From the NCBI GenBank assembly GCA_020850755.1, contig JADZEB010000016.1, positions 307,453-371,452 on the forward strand: a stretch of DNA of 64,000 nt. The letters are read 5' to 3'. Under the pieces are notes generated by a model. The model searched no databases, was not told the origin of the DNA, and saw only the letters and a list, made by a program, of their open reading frames with translations. Made by a program: the position numbers and the translations under genes. This document shows, one piece after another, positions 44,625-53,038 of this stretch (positions within the stretch are counted from its first letter, which is position 1; each line of letters begins with the position of its first letter). Source of the stretch: Alphaproteobacteria bacterium (GTDB taxonomy: Bacteria > Pseudomonadota > Alphaproteobacteria > Acetobacterales > Acetobacteraceae).

Positions 44625-46511
44625 CTACCCTGCCACGCGGCTCTCGGATTTGCGAAGCAGTCGCGGCATCGCCAGCAGAGCAAGCAGGCCGGAGCCCACC
44701 AGCAACCACAGATCGACCCCGGCAACCATCAGCACCACGCCGGCGACGCCGAAGCCCAGGCGTTCGATCAGGTTTGCAGGGCCCCGCCAGTAACCCTCGA
44801 TCGCCACCGACAAGGCAAGAACACCGATGGTGGCGGAGGCACCCGCGACGATGCAGTCCAGCCATCCCCCGTTCAGGATCAGCGGCGGCTGGTAGACGAA
44901 CAGAACCGGCAGGTAGAGCAAGGCAGCCGCCTTGACGATCGCGGCATTGCCGGCCTTCCATAGCGAGGTGCGCGCGATCGAGGCGGCGACATAGGTGGCG
45001 AGCGCAACGGGTGGTGTGATGTTCGAGGCATTGCTCCACCACACCACCAGGAGATGCGCGGCCAGAAGCGGAACGCCCAGCTGCACCAGCGCCGGGGCGG
45101 CGAGCGTTGCCAGCACCAGATAGGCCGGCACCACCGACAGGCCCATACCCAGCACGTAGGCGATCACGAACACGATCGCAAGCGTGAGCGCCAGGTTGCC
45201 GCCACCAAGATCGATGATCGCGCCGGTCAGCCGCAGGCCGGTGCCGGGCAGCAGGATCGCCTCGGAGATGATCGAAACCGGCGCCGCCACGGCCAGGATC
45301 GAGAGCGAGCCGCGCGCGCTCTCCACCGTCGCGGTCCACAAGCCGGACAGGTTCATCGCCGTGCGACCCCGGCCGCTCAGCCATGAGGCCGCGATGGTCG
45401 TGATCGTGGCGAGCAGGCCGATGCGCGCGAGCGAGTAGTCGGCGTAAATCAACCATGTCACGACCACGATCGGCAGGAAGAACCACCAGCCCCGGCGCAG
45501 GGTCGGACGGAGGCCCGGCAGCTTCTCGTCGGTCACGCCGCCGAGGCCGCGGCGCTGGGCGTAGAAATGCACCTGCGAATAGACCGAGAGGAAGTAAAGC
45601 AAGGCAGGGACGGCGGAAACCAATGCGATCGTGCCGTAGGAAATACCCGTGATCGCCACCATCACGAAGGCAGCAACGCCCATCACCGGCGGCATGACCG
45701 TGCCGCCGGTGGAGGCCGCGGCCTCGATGGCGGCGGCCACGGGTGGCTGCACGCCGGAGCGCATCATCATCGGGATCGTCACGGTGCCGGTGATGGCGAC
45801 ATTCGCCGCCGCCGAGCCGGTGACGCTGCCGACGATCAGGCTCATGGATACGGCGGTCTTGGCCGTGCCGCCATGGCGGCGCCCGACCATCGCCATGCAG
45901 ATGTCGGAGTAGAAATCCGCCGCGCCCGAGCGCGTGATGAAGGCCCCGAACACGAGGAACAGAAGCATCTGCGAGGCGAGGATGTAGGTGATACCGCCAT
46001 ACATGCCCTCGGTGCCGGCATACATGTGCGAGGCGATCGTCGCCGTATCGAAACCCGAATGGCTGAAGGGCGCCGGAATCAGGTCGCCTCGATACAGATA
46101 GAACAGGGCGGCGAGCGCCAGCAGCGGTATGGAGGCACCAAGCGCGCGCCGCCCGGCCTCGAGCGAGATCAGCATCATGGCCCAGCCGAGCCAGACATCG
46201 ATCGGCGCCAGCGGCAGGCCGACATTCAGGGCGAAGTCCTCGGACTCGGCGATGAAGTGCAGGGTCGCCCAGGCGGCGACCGCGACCAGTGCCATGTCGA
46301 TCGCGCGGCCAGCCGGACCCCACCGCAGCGGATGGTAGATCAGGCTCAGCGCCACCCCGACAAAGACGAACAGGCTACGGTCGAGTTCGGGGTTGAAGAT
46401 GCCCACCACCGCGACATAGGCATAGTAGAGGACACAGGCAACACCGATCACGTCGCCAAGTCGTGTCCAAAGGCCGTGGCTGGTTTCCGCCGGGGCTCCG
46501 TGCGCGCTCAT
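44625..46511 (-). CDS. TRAP transporter permease, 4TM/12TM (DctQM) fusion
   Basis: A 628-aa inner-membrane protein uniting the small and large TRAP permease subunits, the form that pairs with TAXI receptors. The first 180 residues hold about five membrane helices; the rest is the DctM-like domain with VGSVTGSAAANVAITGTVTIPMM and MPPVMGVAAFVMV, both in the family pattern. A final pair of hydrophobic segments extends the C-terminus. Uses a sodium or proton gradient for uptake. It lies 13 nt after the ornithine-cyclodeaminase-family gene. Confidence 0.93.
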   Translation of the reverse strand: MSAHGAPAETSHGLWTRLGDVIGVACVLYYAYVAVVGIFNPELDRSLFVFVGVALSLIYHPLRWGPAGRAIDMALVAVAAWATLHFIAESEDFALNVGLPLAPIDVWLGWAMMLISLEAGRRALGASIPLLALAALFYLYRGDLIPAPFSHSGFDTATIASHMYAGTEGMYGGITYILASQMLLFLVFGAFITRSGAADFYSDICMAMVGRRHGGTAKTAVSMSLIVGSVTGSAAANVAITGTVTIPMMMRSGVQPPVAAAIEAAASTGGTVMPPVMGVAAFVMVAITGISYGTIALVSAVPALLYFLSVYSQVHFYAQRRGLGGVTDEKLPGLRPTLRRGWWFFLPIVVVTWLIYADYSLARIGLLATITTIAASWLSGRGRTAMNLSGLWTATVESARGSLSILAVAAPVSIISEAILLPGTGLRLTGAIIDLGGGNLALTLAIVFVIAYVLGMGLSVVPAYLVLATLAAPALVQLGVPLLAAHLLVVWWSNASNITPPVALATYVAASIARTSLWKAGNAAIVKAAALLYLPVLFVYQPPLILNGGWLDCIVAGASATIGVLALSVAIEGYWRGPANLIERLGFGVAGVVLMVAGVDLWLLVGSGLLALLAMPRLLRKSESRVAG

Positions 46512-46524
46512 GGCCCGCGCCCTG

Positions 46525-47505
46525 CTAGAGGCAGACGGGCGCGCCGGCGCCCTGCTCGCGCGCGCGCCGGAGCGCCAGCGCCCCGAGCGCCAGATCGCCG
46601 GTTGCCATACCCTGGATCACGGCAAGAATGCGCTCCTCCCCGCGGCTGCGGCCCGGCTTCCGGCCGGCAACGATTTCGCCGATATCCGCGTCCATGCGCG
46701 CAAGGACGGCTTCGCGCGTCATGCTGGCGGACTTGATCCACTTCGCGACGCTGCCGACGGCGCAGGCGAAATCTGGATCGTCGATGATGAAGCGGTCCGT
46801 CGCGGCCAGGATGCCCTGTTCCAGCTCCCAGTCCCCACCCATGGCGATCAGCGTGCCGCCTGGCGCCATGTGCCGCGCACCAAGGAAGGGGCGCGGTGCG
46901 CTGGTGATGGTCATGACGATGTCGGCGCCGAGGAGTGCCTGCTCGAGTGTCTCCACCGCCTCCACGGGTGCCGTGGCGGCGTGCCGGCTCGCGAACGCCT
47001 GTGCCGTCTCGAAGCGGCGCGACTGGATGCGGATGCGCGCCATCGGCATCGCCTGCATCATCGCCTCCGGGATCTCGTCGGCGATCGCACCGGCCCCGAT
47101 GATTGCCAGCGTGCGGCTGTCCTTGCGGGCGAGATACTGCGCCGCGACGACGCCGGTCACGGCCGTGCGCAGCCGATGCAACGCGAGTTCCTCGACGATG
47201 CCAAGAGGTGCGCAGCTTGCCGCATCGGCGATCCAAAGATAGTCACCCGTGAGTTCCGCCCCGTCGGCTCCGATGCGATCGCCGATCAGCCGGAAGCCCG
47301 CCACGCCCAGACCCGGCAGCACCGCGCCCTTCACCTTGAAGGCAGCCCCGACACCCTTCATGAACATCGAGGAGGGCGAGGACAACACCTCGCGCCGCTC
47401 GCCATAATCCTTCCAGGCGGCGGTGATGGCCGCTATCGCGTCACCCGGCGTGATCAGGGCGCGCGCGGCGTCACGGCCCAGGACCAGGGGCGCGTTGGTG
47501 CTCAT
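46525..47505 (-). CDS. Ornithine cyclodeaminase/mu-crystallin family NAD(P)-dependent enzyme
   Basis: The 326-aa protein has the family fold: FKVKGAVLPGLGVAGFRLIGD in the dimer and substrate region, RTAVTGVVAAQYLARKDS, and the Rossmann nucleotide site LAIIGAGAIADEIPEAM followed by TSAPRPFLGARHMAPGGTL. Members include ornithine cyclodeaminase, alanine dehydrogenase and ketimine reductases. Its 4-nt overlap with the ring-opening amidohydrolase and its place before a TRAP system suggest it processes an amino acid or imine released from the imported compound. Confidence 0.85.
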   Translation of the reverse strand: MSTNAPLVLGRDAARALITPGDAIAAITAAWKDYGERREVLSSPSSMFMKGVGAAFKVKGAVLPGLGVAGFRLIGDRIGADGAELTGDYLWIADAASCAPLGIVEELALHRLRTAVTGVVAAQYLARKDSRTLAIIGAGAIADEIPEAMMQAMPMARIRIQSRRFETAQAFASRHAATAPVEAVETLEQALLGADIVMTITSAPRPFLGARHMAPGGTLIAMGGDWELEQGILAATDRFIIDDPDFACAVGSVAKWIKSASMTREAVLARMDADIGEIVAGRKPGRSRGEERILAVIQGMATGDLALGALALRRAREQGAGAPVCL

Positions 47506-48584
47506 TGCCGCGCCTCGGCAATCGCAGCGAACAGCCCGCCGCCAGGTGGCGCCTGCTGCTCCGATCCTCCGGTGACGAAGACGCGGGTCGTGCCGAAGAC
47601 GGCACCGATCAGGCCTGAAGCTGCCGAGCGCATATGCTTGTCCGGGTCGAGTTCGCTCTCGAACACGGTGGTACGCTCGCCCCGCAGCAGGCCGCCCGGG
47701 GCCACACCGACCTTGAGGAACATTGCCCGCAGCGGATGCGGGGCAACAATCTCGCCATCGACATCGAAGCCGCAGCCGAGCGAGCGCGCAAGCCCGCGCA
47801 CCGCACGGGCATCGATCAGGTCGCGCGTACCGGCGCAGGCGGCGACCAACACGCCCCCGGCGCCGGGCCGGTTGCCAAGAACGATCACCTCGTTATGGTC
47901 AAGCTCGGTGCCCGAGAAGGCGAAGCAACGCCTGCTGTAAAGCGACAGGTCGCCGCCGATGCTGGCATCCGTCATGGCGGTCCGATCCACCTCGCCCAGC
48001 GCGGCGGCCACACCCAGGGCTGCGACGCTGCGCGCAAGCCCCGTCGAGCCCGCGCGCGCGGCATAGGCGCGCGGCAGGGCGGCCAGCGCCCGGCGCGGCA
48101 GCACCGGGCTTTTCACGAACACGATTGCGACCTGCTCAGCGGTCAGGCCCGCCTCCGCCATTGCGCGCCGGGTGGCCTCGGCAACGGCATCGAGATGTGG
48201 CAAGGCGCCCCGATGTTCAGGCGGGATGGCGGCCGTGGCCGCGCCGCCGATCGCCAGACGAGCCGGCCCGGACGCTGGCACGGGCGGATCATCCGCAAGC
48301 TCGGCCAGTACATAGCTGAACGGCGTGATCACGCCCTCGCAGCCGGTGGAGAAGATCATGGTGGTACGCGCCAGCAGCGCCTCGCCGCCGTGGCGGCGGA
48401 TGGCGCGCTCGGCCGCCAGGATCGCGACCTCGCGCGAGAAATCATTGAGTGTCGCCGTGCCCTCGGTCTTGCCCAGCACGGCCAGGCGGCGGATGCGATC
48501 GGCAGGGAACGGTGCAAGCCCTGCCTCGAGTTCGGTGGAATCCCCCAGGCGGTCCCAGCTATAGTCGAACAAGGCAACAGCCAC
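47502..48584 (-). CDS. Ring-opening amidohydrolase, AtzD/barbiturase family
   Basis: Hydrolyses a cyclic imide; known members act on cyanuric acid or barbiturate. The 360-aa length fits the family. Three Ser-Lys units are visible: Lys39 (LGKTEGTATLNDFSRE) with Ser79 (FSTGCEGVITPF), Lys158 (FVKSPVLPR) with Ser208 (TDASIGGDL), and Ser341 in TGGSEQQAPPGGG with a Lys in the third domain. The start is GTG 48584 behind GGGGAG; the upstream frame to 48740 has no family sequence. First gene of the amidohydrolase, cyclodeaminase-family, TRAP, TAXI operon. Several motif residues differ from classical AtzD, so the substrate may be new. Confidence 0.85.
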   Translation of the reverse strand: MAVALFDYSWDRLGDSTELEAGLAPFPADRIRRLAVLGKTEGTATLNDFSREVAILAAERAIRRHGGEALLARTTMIFSTGCEGVITPFSYVLAELADDPPVPASGPARLAIGGAATAAIPPEHRGALPHLDAVAEATRRAMAEAGLTAEQVAIVFVKSPVLPRRALAALPRAYAARAGSTGLARSVAALGVAAALGEVDRTAMTDASIGGDLSLYSRRCFAFSGTELDHNEVIVLGNRPGAGGVLVAACAGTRDLIDARAVRGLARSLGCGFDVDGEIVAPHPLRAMFLKVGVAPGGLLRGERTTVFESELDPDKHMRSAASGLIGAVFGTTRVFVTGGSEQQAPPGGGLFAAIAEARQ

Positions 48585-48787
48585 GCTACGTCTCCCCACA
48601 CCCCGGCGAGCCCCGCGGCACGGCATGATCGTGCCCGAAGACGATAGACTCGGCGCGAGGGCGCATAGCCTAGCCCCACGCGTCTCCCTGTCCAGATAGC
48701 ATGTTTTTCGCGACGCTTGCCCTATCCCCCTGCCTGGCACCGTGGCACCGGGCCAGCGGGCCAGCGGGTACTGGCAGCGGAATCAGC

Positions 48788-48816
48788 GGGGGCGCCGGCT
48801 TGCGACCGGCGCCCCC
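48788..48816. terminator. Perfect 11-bp GC-rich hairpin downstream of the RTX gene
   Basis: GGGGGCGCCGG (48788-48798) is the exact reverse complement of CCGGCGCCCCC (48806-48816), with a 7-base loop. It lies 103 bases after the RTX stop codon (read on the minus strand) and before the amidohydrolase operon. No long T run follows on either strand, so it may act as a structural 3' end rather than a classic intrinsic terminator. The rest of the 335-base gap 48585-48919 shows no gene. Confidence 0.6.
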
Positions 48817-48919
48817 TTGCGGTTTACCGACGACGGATGTGCGGGAAGCGCCGTTGTCGGCGGCGCGGTGGCGGCCCTTGCTGGGAACCGCCCGACGCAC
48901 CCACGCTGCCCCCCAACCC

Positions 48920-51900
48920 TTACAGGACGAAACTGCCCCCCGCGATCGACCCGACGCCCTGGATCTTGATCGCGAAGTCGGCGCTGGTATCGCCATTGAC
49001 ATCGCCCGAAACGATGATGTCCGCGCCGCTGATCTCGTAGCGCAGTTCGCCCGCGACCCCGCTGAACGCCGCGGCGCCGATGAACGCGAACGCATCATCG
49101 CCGGCCGTGCCGGTGTCCGCGTCGATCGCACTCAGATCAATCTGATCGCCCTGCGCCGCCACGAAGTCGAGGATCGTGTCCTGCCCAGCCGCACCGACCG
49201 TGCTGTCGGCCAGCGCGAGATAGACGAACAGGTCGGCATCGCCGCCGCCACGCAGCTGGTCGGCCCCGCCATTGCCGATCAGACGATCGGCGCCGTTCTG
49301 GCCGTTCAGGCTGTTGCCCGCATCATTCCCGGTCATCACGTTGTCGAGCGCGTTGCCAACGCCGTTGATGGCACTGGCGCCGGCGAGCGTCAGGTTCTCG
49401 ATGTTGGACGAGAGCGTGTAGCTGACCGACGACACGACTAGATCGGTGCCGCCATTGAACACGTCGGCAGACAGGTCGGCGCTGTTGTCGACGAAGTAGG
49501 TGTCATTGCCGGCGCCACCATACATCTTGTCGGCGCCGAGACCGCCGTCGAGAACGTCATCGCCGCCAAAGCCAACCAGTTCATCAACGGCGTCGCTGCC
49601 GCCCAGGATGTCGCCGAAGGCGCTGCCATAGATGCTCTCGAAGCCGGCGAGCGTGTCAGTGCCCGCCCCGCCGGTATCCTGCGGTCCGGCCACCCCGAGG
49701 CTCACCGTGACCGCGCTGCCGGCCGAGGTGTAGTCGACGATGTCGGTACCGGCGCCTCCGTCCAGCAAATCGTCGCCTTCCTGGCCGCCGATCCGGTCGT
49801 TGCCGTTGCCCCCGCTCAAGGTGTCGTTGCCCTCGTTGCCGGCCAGGCGATCATTCCCGTCGCCGCCGTCGATCGTGTCGTCCCCGCCCAGGCCGGAGAT
49901 CACATTGCTCCCGGCATTGCCGATGACCTCGTTGGCCTGGTCGTTGCCGGTACCGTTGATATTGCCGGTTCCGGTCAGGACCAGCCTCTCCACGCTGTCG
50001 GCCAGCGTGTGGCTGGTGGACGCCTCGACGGTGTCGTTGCCGCCGGCAAGCCCGCCGGCCTCGGTGATCGTGTCGCCAGCGTCATCGACCACATATGTGT
50101 CGTCGCCGCCGCCACCCGCCATCGCGTCCGCGCCGGTGCCGCCATCCAGCAGGTCGTTGCCGCCGCCGCCGATGAGCGTGTCGTTGCCACCGCCACCGAT
50201 CAGCGTGTCATCCTGCCCGAGGCCCGTCAGGACATTGTTCCCCGAATTGCCGGTGATGACATTGCCAAGCTCGTTGCCCGTGCCATTGATGTCGGCCGTG
50301 CCGGCGAGGGTCAGGTTCTCGACATTCTCGGTCAGCGTGTAGCTGATCGAGGAGATGACAGTGTCGTTGCCGCCGTTGACCGGATCGGCGGCAAGGTCCC
50401 CAGCGTTGTCGACATAGTAGGTATCGTCGCCGAGCCCGCCATACATGCGGTCGGCACCGAGGCCACCATCCAGGACATCGTTGCCGGCGAACGACACCAA
50501 CTCGTCATTGCCATCACTGCCGGTCAGCGCGTCGTCATAGGCGCTGCCATAGACGCTCTCGAAGCCCGAGATCGTGTCGGTGCCGGCGCCGCCGGTATCC
50601 TGCGGCCCCGCCTCGCCCAGACTGACCGTCACGCCTGCCGTGGCGGAGGTGTAGTCGAGAATGTCGGTCCCGGCGCCGCCGTCCATGGCATCGTTGCCAT
50701 CCTGGCCGCCGATGCGATCATTGCCGTTGCCGCCGCTGATCGTGTCGTCGCCCTCGTTGCCGGCGAGCCGGTCATTGCCGTCGCCACCCTCGATGGTGTC
50801 GTCGCCGCCAAGACCGGATATCACATTGTTCCCGGCATTGCCGGTGATGACATTGTCGCCGGAATTGCCGGTGCCGTTGATGTTGCCGGCGCCGGACAGC
50901 GTCAGATTCTCGAGGCTGTCGGACAGCACGTAGCTTGCGGAGCTGACAACCAGTTCATTCCCGCCGGCCAGGCCGTCTGTCTCGATGATCACATCGCCCG
51001 AACTGTCGACGCCGTAGGTATCGTCGCCGGCGCCGCCCGTCATGGTGTCGTCGCCCGCGCCGCCGTCGATGGCATCGTTGCCCGAACCGCCGGTCAGCGT
51101 GTCGGCGCCCTCGCCGCCCGAGAGCGTATCGTTGCCATCGCCGCCCTCCAACGTGTCATTCCCGGCGCCGCCATCGAGCGTGTCGTTCCCGCCATTGCCG
51201 ATCAGCGTGTCGTTGCCGCCCCCGCCGTTCAGCACATTGTCGCCGGAATTGCCGGTTATGACGTTGTCGAGCTCATTGCCGGTGCCATTGATGTTGCCCG
51301 CGCCGGTCAGGGTGAGGTTCTCGATGTTGGCCCCGAGCGTGTGATCGGCCGAGGCCAGCACCAGGTCGGTGCCCTCGTTCGCGCCCTCGCTCGTGGTGTC
51401 GCCGGCATCGTCGACGACGTAGGTGTCGTCGCCGGCGCCACCGTTCATCGCATCGGCGCCGGACTCGCCATCGAGGAAGTCGTTGCCATCACCGCCGGTG
51501 ATGGTGTCGTTGCCGGCACCACCGCCCAGCAGGTCGTTGCCGACGCCGCCATCGATGACGTCATCGCCATCCTCGCCGTTGATCTCGTCATCGCCGAAAT
51601 GGCCACGGATCGTGTCGTTGTCGGCACCACCGAAGATGGCGTCGTTGTCGACCCCGCCATCGATCTCGTCGTTGCCCGCCCCGCCATCGAGGATGTCGGT
51701 CCCGCCGCCACCGAAGATGTAGTCGTCGCCATCGCCGCCATCGATCGCGTCGGCGCCGTCGCCGCCACGGATCGTGTCATTGCCGGCATTGCCGCGCAGC
51801 GCGTCGGTACCGCCGCCGCCGCGGATATCGTCGTTGCCGTCGCCACCCTCGATCAGGTCGTCGTCCGCGCCGCCGCGCAGCGTATCGTTGCCGCCATCGC

Positions 51901-52705
51901 CGCGGATGACGTCGGTGCCGCCATTGCCGTAGATGAAATCGTCGCCTTCGCCGCCGCTCAGCGCATCGTCGCCGGCGCCGCCGCGCAGCGTGTCGCTGCC
52001 ATCACCGCCTTCAATGACGTCGGTGCCGCCATTGCCAGTGATGATGTCGTTCCCGTCCCCGCCGCGCAGAAGGTCGTTGCCCGCGCCGCCGGAGATGGTG
52101 TCATTGCCCGCCCCGCCATCGGCGTAGTCGGTGCCGCCGTTGCCAGAGATGGTGTCGTCTCCGTCACCGCCATGCATGGCGTCGTTGCCGGCGCCGCCTT
52201 CCAGCGTGTCGTTGCCGAGGCCGCCATGCAGCACGTCATCGCCATCGCCTCCGCGCAGCGTATCGTTGCCTGCGCCACCATCGAGATTGTCGCCGAGGTT
52301 GGCGCCGATGATGATGTTGGCCAGGGAATTGCCGACGACGTTGCCGTGGAAGTCCTGCACCACCTGCGCGTTCTCGACATTGGCCGAGAGGGTGATCGTT
52401 TCCGAGGTGCAGACGATCACGAGGTCGGTGCCGGCATTGGCGCTCTCGCAGATAATGTCCGCGGCCGTGTTCACGACATAGGTGTCATTGCCGGTGCTGC
52501 CGGCCATCCAGTCGGCGCCATCCCCGCCGTCGAGATAGTCGTCGCCCGCCCCGCCATAGAGCGTGTCCCGGCCAGTGCCGCCAAAGAGCTGGTCGTTCCC
52601 ATCATGGCCATAAAGGCGGTCATTGCCGCCAAGGCCCTGGATGATGTCGTCGCCAGCAGTGCCGTTAAGGGTGTTGTTACCGTTGTTGCCATTGATCGCA
52701 GCCAT
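48920..52705 (-). CDS. Large RTX calcium-binding secreted protein (hemolysin-type repeats)
   Basis: A 1261-aa acidic protein made almost wholly of GGxGxDxxx nonapeptide repeats, which bind calcium outside the cell. Four or five tracts are separated by DTYxVD-type beta segments with VENLTL motifs. The last 90 or so residues (DTILDFVAAQGDQIDLSAIDA, later GDVNGDTSADFAIKIQG, ending SFVL) resemble the serralysin C-terminal domain, the type I secretion signal. There is no N-terminal signal and no enzymatic domain. A 921-base unit is duplicated: 50108-51028 and about 49250-50107. Cys86 and Cys99 are unusual for RTX. Start ATG 52705 has GGAAGG upstream. No type I secretion genes are in this window. 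Likely surface adhesin or matrix protein. Confidence 0.92.
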   Translation of the reverse strand: MAAINGNNGNNTLNGTAGDDIIQGLGGNDRLYGHDGNDQLFGGTGRDTLYGGAGDDYLDGGDGADWMAGSTGNDTYVVNTAADIICESANAGTDLVIVCTSETITLSANVENAQVVQDFHGNVVGNSLANIIIGANLGDNLDGGAGNDTLRGGDGDDVLHGGLGNDTLEGGAGNDAMHGGDGDDTISGNGGTDYADGGAGNDTISGGAGNDLLRGGDGNDIITGNGGTDVIEGGDGSDTLRGGAGDDALSGGEGDDFIYGNGGTDVIRGDGGNDTLRGGADDDLIEGGDGNDDIRGGGGTDALRGNAGNDTIRGGDGADAIDGGDGDDYIFGGGGTDILDGGAGNDEIDGGVDNDAIFGGADNDTIRGHFGDDEINGEDGDDVIDGGVGNDLLGGGAGNDTITGGDGNDFLDGESGADAMNGGAGDDTYVVDDAGDTTSEGANEGTDLVLASADHTLGANIENLTLTGAGNINGTGNELDNVITGNSGDNVLNGGGGNDTLIGNGGNDTLDGGAGNDTLEGGDGNDTLSGGEGADTLTGGSGNDAIDGGAGDDTMTGGAGDDTYGVDSSGDVIIETDGLAGGNELVVSSASYVLSDSLENLTLSGAGNINGTGNSGDNVITGNAGNNVISGLGGDDTIEGGDGNDRLAGNEGDDTISGGNGNDRIGGQDGNDAMDGGAGTDILDYTSATAGVTVSLGEAGPQDTGGAGTDTISGFESVYGSAYDDALTGSDGNDELVSFAGNDVLDGGLGADRMYGGLGDDTYYVDNAGDLAADPVNGGNDTVISSISYTLTENVENLTLAGTADINGTGNELGNVITGNSGNNVLTGLGQDDTLIGGGGNDTLIGGGGNDLLDGGTGADAMAGGGGDDTYVVDDAGDTITEAGGLAGGNDTVEASTSHTLADSVERLVLTGTGNINGTGNDQANEVIGNAGSNVISGLGGDDTIDGGDGNDRLAGNEGNDTLSGGNGNDRIGGQEGDDLLDGGAGTDIVDYTSAGSAVTVSLGVAGPQDTGGAGTDTLAGFESIYGSAFGDILGGSDAVDELVGFGGDDVLDGGLGADKMYGGAGNDTYFVDNSADLSADVFNGGTDLVVSSVSYTLSSNIENLTLAGASAINGVGNALDNVMTGNDAGNSLNGQNGADRLIGNGGADQLRGGGDADLFVYLALADSTVGAAGQDTILDFVAAQGDQIDLSAIDADTGTAGDDAFAFIGAAAFSGVAGELRYEISGADIIVSGDVNGDTSADFAIKIQGVGSIAGGSFVL
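49250..51028 (-). repeat. 921-bp internal tandem duplication in the RTX gene
   Basis: Matching anchors such as the CCGGTATCCT block (49671 and 50592), GTAGG (49496 and 50417) and the DTYxVD codons (50093 and 51014) are all exactly 921 bases apart. Each copy contains a repeat tract, a TVSLG-x-AGPQDTGGAGTDT segment that looks like a beta insert, and a DTYxVD plus VENLTL block. The second copy decays towards 49250. Divergence between copies is moderate, so the duplication is not very recent. Confidence 0.75.
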
Positions 52706-52753
52706 GACCACGCCCTTCCAAATGGACGGGTTCGGCCGGTCATTGCCGGCCGA

Positions 52754-52861
52754 TTATCCCGCTCGGATCTCGTTGGTGAAGCTGCAGAAGACCTCCCCGG
52801 GTCCCTCCTCCGGGTCGACCGCTGCTTCGGGGGTTTGGGCCCCTGATTTTTGTAATAACAT
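52754..52861 (-). other. Possible 35-codon leader ORF upstream of the RTX gene
   Basis: On the minus strand an ATG at 52861 opens 35 codons ending at TAA 52754-52756. The peptide starts MLLQKSG and ends CSFTNEIRAG. No ribosome site precedes it, and its ATG overlaps the -10 candidate, so promoter and ORF cannot both be right. It is recorded as a possibility only. Confidence 0.2.
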
Positions 52862-52982
52862 TCTAAACCGAGGGTGCGCGACGTTTGCAATATGCGAAAC
52901 AGCTTGTCGCTTTCTTAATTCATTGGGCTGTTATTTGAGATCAGTCTACATTCTATCATTCTTCCTGATAAATTAAGGCTAT

Positions 52983-53001
52983 AGACGCTGAAAACGCGTC
53001 T
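52983..53001 (-). terminator. Weak hairpin after the peptide-binding-protein gene
   Basis: AGACGC (52983-52988) and GCGTCT (52996-53001) form a 6-bp stem with a 7-base loop, starting 38 bases past the stop of the gene at 53039 on the minus strand and followed by AT-rich sequence. A terminator is plausible but weak. Confidence 0.3.
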
Positions 53002-53038
53002 GTTGCTACCGCCTACGCGTAGAAATCCAGCGACAATC

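Larger units (their letters stand above)
52706..53038 (-). promoter_or_regulatory. AT-rich upstream region of the RTX gene with promoter candidates
   Basis: The 333 bases between the RTX gene and the binding-protein gene include an AT-rich island (about 52846-53000), conspicuous in this GC-rich window. On the minus strand a -35-like TTGCAA (52890-52885) and a -10-like TAGAAT (52865-52860) are 19 bases apart. A second TAGAATGT copy lies at 52955-52948. Closer to the gene are GC-rich inverted sequences, including GGCCGG/CCGGCC at 52734-52751, which would fold in the leader mRNA. Confidence 0.45.

Noticed and set aside
48920..52705. Short regular repeats resembling a CRISPR or satellite array
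   Set aside because: The periodicity is that of coding GGxGxDxxx nonapeptides in frame; there are no constant repeats with unique spacers and no cas genes.
50009..52846. A 945-codon plus-strand open frame opposite the RTX gene
   Set aside because: It is produced by the repetitive GC-rich codons of the RTX repeats; the plus-strand translation is low complexity without family motifs.
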